Assembly: GCA_031267435.1 (NCBI GenBank)
Contig: JAIRZB010000079.1
Coordinates: 1-5,322, forward strand
DNA: 5,322 nt
Direction of reading: 5' to 3'
Source: Puniceicoccales bacterium
Lineage (GTDB): Bacteria; Verrucomicrobiota; Verrucomicrobiia; Opitutales; LL51
A program made the position numbers and the translations under genes. Positions 1 to 5,322 of the stretch are shown here, one piece after another (position 1 is the stretch's first letter; the number at the start of each line of letters is the position of its first letter). The notes under the pieces were generated by a model. The model did no database searches. It was not told the origin of the DNA and saw only the letters and a list, made by a program, of their open reading frames with translations.

Positions 1-3000
1 CTGAAGTTTACCATTCTTTTTGACAACAAGCTGCCAGTCGGCCATACTGTAATACTTCGCCCCCACCTTAAAGGCCGTTGTTTTTTTCGATGCCTCATCC
101 AATGTACCAAGACTCGGATACTGCGGATTGGATTGTTTTTCAATTTTATTTTTGAACCACAAACCGGACCGCAGTTTAGTTCCATCCTCTGAAATGGGAG
201 CAACGGCTACTTTCGAAGTGCCTGCGACTTCCAAGTAAATCGGAATATTAGGATCATTTTGATCCAGAGCCCTGTACATTTCCGTGGTAGATTCCTCACT
301 CTGATAGCATACTTTCACGGTGATATCATCGGATCCCTTATCATAGTACATATTCTCCAAACAAATGTAATCTCCCGTAGGACTTTCCGCAACCGTATAC
401 TGTTCCGAAGGCTTAGGAACTTTAACGAAACTGCCATCGCCAACATTCGCATAAATATTACTTTGGCCCGTAGGATCATAGGCGTAGCCTAAATCACTCG
501 CACCCGTGAAAACTTTCACATCCTTTAGCTCATGCAATTTTCCCGTGGCATCTTCAACGCAAACCGTTTCCGTTTTATAAAAATTTTTATCTTTCACCGA
601 AACGGAATAGCTGGGGTTGGGACAAACGATAATCCCGGAATCTTGTAGGGCAATCGATGCAATTTTTTTCTTGAGAACAGTTTTATTATTTTTGTCTTTG
701 ATGGAAACGTAAACACCACCATCACTTGCGGCAATAAGATCCGGATCAAGATTATCCGTGGTGGCGATGTTAAACAGCTTCACATAGCGCCGATCGCTAT
801 CGTCGACCTTGATGATATCCAAAGATGTAGTCTGAATATAGTTATTGCCCTTAACGAGAAGATTTCCACTCGTGGTCTCGAGATTACTTTCGCCGACTTT
901 TTTAACGAGGTTATAACTTCCCCCATGGAGCACGTATTCATTTACTTTGTTCTCCGAAATCTCCAAAGGGAGTACGCCCTGTTCGCCATTCACAATAAAA
1001 CCTATTCCCGTATCAACTCCTAAATCATAGTCGGCATAGAGCTTATCCGAAAATTGATAGTATACACCATCCGAACCTAAAACATATGTTCCAATTTCAT
1101 TTTTTACAGGTGTTACAAATGATTTCAATGTTGTAGCATTGCTAATACTAGCGCGAATTAAACTGTCGTCATCTTTAAGGAATAAATTGTTGAAGACGGT
1201 TTCCTCTAAACTGTAGGGCTGCCAATTATTAATTGCTAATGGATGCTCTAAATCATCCGTAAAATTTGCATCATTAAAGCTAACCGTACCTCCCGATGTT
1301 TTGATCTTTACGGCACTCAATGGATAAAATCCTCCATCATTCGCTTGTACATAAAAATTATTTAAACTACTTTCTCCCGAAATTGCGTCATTCGTTTTAC
1401 CCATACCTGCCGTAGGAGCATTGTCTGGAATCTTGAGAAACTTTCCATTGGTATAGATATAGTCACCCCTTAGAGCTTCTTCCCCTGCTTTGTCATACTT
1501 TGTTTCGGGATGGGGCACATACAAGTATTCATTGGACGAAGAGAAAACATACCTTCGGTCCGGAAATTCAATGCGATAGACTTGCTTTTCACCATCGCCT
1601 TCCACAAGGGAAAAATAAAATTCATCGCTACTGCCTACCCTGCGATATTCTTTCGTAATATCGGAATAAACGTACACATCTTTACCCTCCTGGGTGAAGT
1701 TTGGCAAACTTGTAATTTGATTTGCTGGAACAAATCGTTCATACTCTACGGGAGTGACTAAGTTTTCATCATCCATGGAAACGTAGCGCTCATCCACACC
1801 CCATTGATACAGTTTTATTCCAAAAAACTTTTGGCCATTCTGCGTCGAACGATAGTATAAAACGGTATTGGGGCCATCTTCTCCCGTAACAACATCGCCG
1901 TTCTCAAGGACATACATCGTCCCGTTTCCCGTTGCATTTAAATCTTCATTAACCACTCTGTAATAGGTACCTGGAACGGCATTGCCATCATCTCCATCGC
2001 TTGTTTCTGCCGGTTTGTAGACATAGCGCGTGTAAACGTCATCCGCCTTATAATACTGCCCTTCATCGCCATAAATGAAATAATCTTTACCATTAGCAGG
2101 CCTCCCATTCATATTAGGTAACTCGGCAGCGGGAACTTCCGCATATCCCTTTTTGGTTGCCTTGTAATAGGAGATCTTTTCCTGGGGAACATTTACATAT
2201 TTTATATTTCCCCCATTGTACACTTTGTACTTGAGCGGATAATTCGAAATGGCGTAATACTGTCCATTTTCGCCGAGTACATATTTCGCAGATGTAGATT
2301 CCGGGTTCTGAGGGACTACAAATTTATTGCCCTCACGCTGGTAAAACTGATTGGGCATCAGGATACGAATATGCTCTTCGGGAGATAGTTGAACAAAGGC
2401 AACATCATTTTCCGCGAGTTCAAAATAGGTACCATTATTATTGATGTATTGCACATGTTGATCCACGTCGAATTGCATGTAATCATCTTTTTCGCTTCGA
2501 AGACGGTACAGCCAACCCGCATCCTCATTAGCTTTATAAAACTTACCTCCATTACTGTAATAGATTGTTGGGTCAACTATTTTCAAATCACCTTGGTAAT
2601 TTTTAATTTTTGCGAAAAGCGAAGAAATGTTATTCGTGGTATTGGCATCGTCACCACATGTGAAATAATTTTTGAAATCTATGGTGTTTGTGCTCTGCTG
2701 ATATGCTGTCCGTACCATCTGCAATTGCTCATCGTCATCATTCCATCCGGGATACTTGTTCTGTAAGAAAACCATAAAGCACCCCATATTGAAAGCACGG
2801 AATATGTTTTTAACCGTATCACTTGCATTTGTCATGTTCTGACTATCGAGCAATGATTTTAGGGCCGCATATATTTTAGTTTGTTTGTAGTCATCAACGC
2901 TTTCGGCTTCAGCATCCAATCTTTGCAATCCATCACGAATCGTTCCATCACCGGTATTGCTCAAAGCAGAACGAATGGCATCATATAATGTTTTTAGTTT

Positions 3001-5322
3001 GCCATACGTACTAATTGCCGACTCAGCGTCTTTCCCGATTGGGTCAGGTATATCTTCTATGAGATCTCCAGGAATTTCATTAATGCTGCCCAAAGCTCCA
3101 ATGGCAGCTAGTATTTCAGTTGGATTGTTTCGCCTATTGAGGATATTCCAAAGCAACATATTTAATTTTTGAAAACTTTCATTCACGTCATTGAATGCCG
3201 AAAAACCGGCAATTGCTTTGCCGCTAACCTCGTTGCCAAGCGTGGTCATGTTTTTCACTAGAGTATTACTTTCAATGGTAGTCGATGAACTGGCGAAATG
3301 GCCTAATAGCGTCTCATCTTTACTAGAGGAGACACTAAGAGCGGCGATAGCGTTACAAATTCCTTCCGCAATAGATGCCGGCTCCGAAGGTACTTCGACT
3401 TCTGACTCCAAACCAAGAATTTTTTCTTTATACGTATCGATCAACTCTTTTCTTTGTGGTTTATCTTGGAAGTTATAGATTCGCGAAAGCATGGCGAGAT
3501 AGCACTGTGATTGAGCATTGACAAATGCTGCTTTAAAATCATTAAGCATTTGCGAAAAACTCACTTCAGGTACTGGAATCCCCTCAGATTCTTCTTCAGG
3601 TACTGGACTCCCTTCAGATTCTTCTTCAGGTACTGGAATATTTCCCAATGAATTCCATTGCGATAAAAGGCCGTTTATAACAGCTATAACATTCCCAAAG
3701 GCAATGTTTACATTATTTGCTAAAGTTTGCAAGCCTTCAGTATCGGGTCTAGTCGTATCCACACCTCTATCCGCCACGTAAAACGCTTTCCATGCGGCAT
3801 TCAGTGCGTTAATTTTACTATTGACTGATCCCGAATCTGTACTTGCTGCCGCCAATGTTTTTAAATTTGAAATCAATTTGACTGAAGTATCGTTTTGATC
3901 GTAATCGTGTAAAAATTTATCCAGTGGAACACTATCAATCGTTTGTATATCTTGTATTACATCGAGGGATAGGGTCTTGGCATTGGAAATCGCCTTAAAA
4001 ACATTGTTCAAGCTTGAAACACAATCCGTTACGGACGATAAATAATCTTCAGAGAGTTTTGAAGCCGTTGTAAATTGATCATTCGCTAAAGATGCGCGAA
4101 TAAAATTCAAAACAACATCGCCTGCCTGTTCGCCTTCGCCATACAGTTTAGTGATGGTTGCCGGCAGCGACAGAGGAATCTCATTTCCAAAAAGATTATT
4201 GCATTGGACATAGGCTTTGTGCAATAGTGTCTTGAGCGATTCGGTATCTGGAAGATACTTTTCGGCAAGATGTTCAGATACTTCAAGTTCTTCCCAATGG
4301 CTCAAGATTGAACGTAATTTTACAATATCCGCCGGAATGAGTAATCCACTGTCATTCCTTATATTGATTTCCGCATCGATAATCCCCAAATATGATACCG
4401 CCGCAAAACGGTATAAACTTTCAATGAGATGTGTAATGTAGTCATTGTGCGCCTTTGCTTGGGTCTCTGAAATTTGGGAGCCATTGAGCCTCCAAATACC
4501 TCCGCTTTCAATGGCCAAATACGTTTTCAATTGCACCGCTTGCTCTGAAATTTTTGTTTGCAGTTGCTCATATGCGAGGAAACAAATTTCCAAATAGAAC
4601 AGTTTGATGGCTTGTTGGGTTTCCGATTTTTGAATTTCCGCGAAAGCATATTCCAAAGTAGCTGCCACATTGCTATTTGCTAACTGTGCTTTTAGGACAT
4701 TTTTTTTGTTATTAAGAACATTTTGTGCCTCAATTATGTTATTTTGGGAATAGAGGCCACCGGTATTTGCTTTCTTCAGCTCATAGTCCTCATAGGCGGC
4801 GAGATAGTCACTAATTGTCGTGCGAACACCGCTGTTTGCATCGTCAATATCACTGCTCCAAAATACACTACCCTTAAAAAAACCGACAATATTATTGTAA
4901 GCCATTACCAGCGTATTGACACTATTTTGTTCCTGCATTGTGGTTCTGGAAAGCGCAGATGGCTCCTCTAATATGGTGATTTCATTCTTGTAATTGAAAG
5001 TCGGTGATGACGCAAACATTGCTTCCTTGAGCTTCTCGAGAGCAGTTACAAAGCCGTTTTCTTTGTCTAACAGGATTTTTTGCGCCAGGTACATTTCGTG
5101 AAAATCATTGATTTTCGAAACTATTGCATCGTGGGCGCCCAAAAGCGAGTGGTACAAATTTTCAATTGTGATAAGATCGGTAACGAATTCTACCCGTTTT
5201 CGCAAAAGATCTTCATATTTTATTTTCGTCGTCCCGCTCTGTTCATTTTGAATGAGTAAATCCAACACACTTTCTAAACCATTTTCCGCTGTATCCTGGA
5301 AAAATTCAGTAACATTGGCATC
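1..5322 (-). CDS. Internal fragment of a giant modular protein: helical half followed by Tyr-rich repeat half, function unknown
   Basis: The minus-strand frame starting at base 5322 is open across all 1774 codons, with no in-frame TAA, TAG or TGA, and it leaves the window at both ends. By chance this would be expected with a probability of roughly 10 to the minus 37. Start codon, ribosome binding site, any signal peptide and the C-terminus lie outside. Residues 1-560 and 588-915 appear alpha-helical; 562-587 is an acidic Pro-rich linker; 916-1774 is a Tyr/Gly/Asn-rich region with recurring hairpin-like motifs such as YVLGENGQYY and FIYGDEGQYY. No transmembrane segment, nucleotide-binding loop, protease triad or other catalytic signature was seen. 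Only 11 cysteines occur. No family was recognised; a large surface, secreted or matrix-type protein is an inference from size and architecture. Codon style looks uniform throughout, so there is no sign of a recent fusion or frameshift. The coding call is very secure; the function is not known. Confidence 0.95.
583..708 (-). repeat. Paired VS[IV]KDKN motif, two copies 35 residues apart
   Basis: VSIKDKN is encoded at 688-708 (residues 1539-1545) and VSVKDKN at 583-603 (residues 1574-1580). Both sit after a Tyr (VY-VSIKDKN, YS-VSVKDKN) and are followed by Lys/Thr-rich sequence. Six of seven residues are identical while the codons differ. This suggests two diverged copies of a beta-rich subrepeat that is distinct from the YVLG-type motif. 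The evidence is one short match, so it is moderate. Confidence 0.5.
1051..1119 (-). repeat. Well-preserved protein repeat unit, residues 1402-1424
   Basis: The unit begins FVTPVKNE and ends TYVLGSDGVYYQF, matching the unit at 2248-2322 at FV-x-P, Tyr-Val-Leu-Gly, the turn Gly and the Tyr-Tyr pair. The DNA of the two copies differs at many codons (for example ctc against tta for the shared Leu), so this is an old duplication or selection on protein sequence rather than recent copying. Confidence 0.7.
2044..2079 (-). repeat. Repeat core FIYGDEGQYYKA, residues 1082-1093
   Basis: This core has the aromatic-turn-aromatic pattern and shares G-[DE]-x-G-Q-Y-Y with the copy at 2248-2283, counting the Gly-acidic or Gly-Glu turn. 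It follows a Pro/Asn/Gly-rich approach (MNGRPANGKDY) and leads into the Tyr-rich DDVYTRYVYKP. It lies 68 residues from the previous YVLG core, which shows that spacing between units is not fixed. Confidence 0.65.
2248..2322 (-). repeat. Well-preserved protein repeat unit, residues 1001-1025
   Basis: The unit begins FVVPQNPE and ends KYVLGENGQYYAI. It shares the framework FV-x-P, a polar spacer, then YVLG-x-x-G-x-YY with the unit at 1051-1119, about 400 residues away. Together the two copies give the clearest consensus for the repeat array. The spacer is two residues longer here. Confidence 0.7.
2578..3561 (-). other. Domain region: second alpha-helical segment, residues 588-915
   Basis: After the acidic linker the protein returns to helix-favouring sequence, for example FKAAFVNAQSQCYLAMLSRI and YKQTKIYAALKSLLDSQNM. 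It is interrupted at residues 641-650 (bases 3373-3402) by EVEVPSEPAS, a second short acidic Pro-containing spacer that resembles the tandem-repeat linker in character. Another Pro/Asp-rich turn follows, IPGDLIEDIPDPIGKDAE. The last part, around NMGCFMVFLQNKYPGW, leads into FKNYFTCGDD and then into the Tyr-rich half near residue 916. Several Ala/Gly/Ile clusters (AIAALSV, ILAAIGALGSI) are too short and too broken by charged residues to be convincing membrane helices. No known family was recognised. Confidence 0.6.
3564..3639 (-). repeat. 30-bp tandem direct repeat (about 2.5 copies) encoding an acidic PVPEEESEG linker
   Basis: Two full 30-base units, at 3564-3593 and 3594-3623, differ at only two positions (28 of 30 identical). 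They are followed by a 16-base partial copy at 3624-3639 that matches the start of the first unit exactly. The unit length is a multiple of three, so the frame is kept. It encodes the decapeptide PVPEEESEG plus Ser or Ile, ending in a third PVPE (residues 562-587). Pro/Glu repeats of this kind are typical of flexible, extended, negatively charged spacers between folded domains. Here the repeat separates two helical regions. Near-identity of the copies points to recent duplication by slippage, so copy number may vary between strains. Confidence 0.9.
3643..5322 (-). other. Domain region: long alpha-helical segment, residues 1-560 of the fragment
   Basis: This part of the giant protein translates to sequence rich in Leu, Ala, Glu, Gln, Lys and Asn, with few Pro and Gly and with amphipathic spacing, for example AIKLFYLEICFLAYEQLQTK and SEQAVQLKTYLAIE. 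It reads like stacked helical bundles or interrupted coiled coils rather than one continuous heptad rod. Breaks occur at short Gly/Ser/Asn/Pro turns such as NANTGG-like loops and IPLSLPATI. Tyrosine is moderate, about 22 in this segment, against more than 11% in part of the downstream repeat half. No membrane-spanning stretch is present. I recognise no named helical family. The secondary structure is inferred from composition, not computed. Confidence 0.65.

Larger units (their letters stand above)
1..2577 (-). other. Domain region: Tyr/Gly/Asn-rich degenerate beta-hairpin repeat array, residues 916-1774
   Basis: From residue 916 the composition changes sharply: 44 of the 379 residues between 920 and 1298 are Tyr. 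A short motif recurs at irregular spacing. Copies seen are IYYSNGGKFYKA (2530-2565), YINNNGTYFEL (2416-2448), YVLGENGQYYAI (2248-2283), FIYGDEGQYYKA (2044-2079), YVLENGDVV (1888-1914), YIYTNGKFLKI (1429-1461), FYVQANDGGFYPL (1321-1356 plus the next codon), YVLGSDGVYYQF (1051-1086), YVLHGGSYNLV (904-936) and IYANVGDGSFVKV (418-456). The pattern, aromatic strand then Asn/Asp-Gly turn then aromatic strand, suggests beta hairpins. It resembles choline-binding and other cell-wall-binding repeats in logic, but it lacks their regular ~20-residue period and conserved GW start, so I do not assign that family. A carbohydrate- or surface-binding, or purely structural, role is inference. Confidence 0.7.

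Noticed and set aside
1800..2040. Calcium-binding or dockerin-like Asp-rich loops (for example SDGDDGNAVPG)
   Set aside because: Isolated Asp/Gly-rich turns occur, but they lack the ordered Asp/Asn positions and paired-loop arrangement of EF-hand, dockerin or RTX repeats.
2358..2576. Minus-strand 72-codon open frame
   Set aside because: It is in a different frame from the long gene and lies entirely within it; it is a chance out-of-frame shadow.
1..2577. Choline-binding or cell-wall-binding repeats (GW...YY type)
   Set aside because: The aromatic hairpin logic is similar, but spacing is irregular (tens to more than a hundred residues) and the conserved Gly-Trp start is missing; I could not support the family by eye.
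2389..2766. Plus-strand 125-codon open frame rich in Ile/Val/Phe, resembling a small membrane protein
   Set aside because: It is antisense to the continuous minus-strand frame. Its hydrophobicity follows from complementing Asn-, Asp-, Glu- and Lys-rich codons (aat, gat, gaa, aaa) on the real strand.
2578..3561. Possible transmembrane helices at Ala/Ile/Gly clusters
   Set aside because: The hydrophobic runs are well under 18 residues and are interrupted by charged or Pro residues, so they are better read as buried faces of helical bundles.
3564..3639. CRISPR-like direct repeats
   Set aside because: The 30-base units abut each other with no spacers, keep the reading frame and encode a plausible protein linker.
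3518..3781. Plus-strand open frame with repeated GTGIPSDSSS-type peptide
   Set aside because: It is the antisense reading of the 30-bp repeat inside the minus-strand giant gene; its repetitiveness comes from the real coding strand and it has no supporting ribosome binding site.

Overview
The window is one uninterrupted protein-coding stretch. Read on the minus strand from base 5322 to base 1, the frame that begins at base 5322 gives 1774 sense codons with no stop. It has no gene start and no gene end inside the window. This is therefore an internal piece of a single very large gene, encoding a protein longer than 1774 residues. There is no intergenic space, and I see no RNA gene, promoter, terminator, insertion sequence or CRISPR array. 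Short open frames on the plus strand and in other minus frames are antisense or out-of-frame shadows of this gene. Residue numbers below count from base 5322 (residue n begins at base 5322-3(n-1)); they are not the true protein numbering.

The protein fragment has two contrasting halves. Residues 1 to about 915 (bases 5322 to 2578) look almost entirely alpha-helical: Leu, Ala, Gln, Glu, Lys and Asn dominate, breaks are short, and there is no membrane segment. This half is split by an acidic, proline-rich linker at residues 562-587, built from a 10-residue unit and encoded by a 30-bp tandem direct repeat. From about residue 916 to the edge of the window (bases 2577 to 1) the protein becomes rich in Tyr, Gly, Asn and Asp. 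It carries a recurring short motif of the type Y-[VI]-x-x-x-[DN]-G-x-Y-Y-x-[AIF], often preceded by an FV-x-P turn. This suggests a long array of degenerate beta-hairpin repeats that continues beyond the window.

The organism cannot be named from this piece. The intron-free giant frame, standard-code codon use and fairly low GC content (around 40% by eye) fit a bacterium. Very long helical-plus-repeat genes are known from several lineages, including the PVC group and Omnitrophota, but assigning this window to any of them would be a guess. The likely job, by architecture only, is an extracellular, surface or secreted structural or adhesion protein. No catalytic domain or known family signature was recognised.
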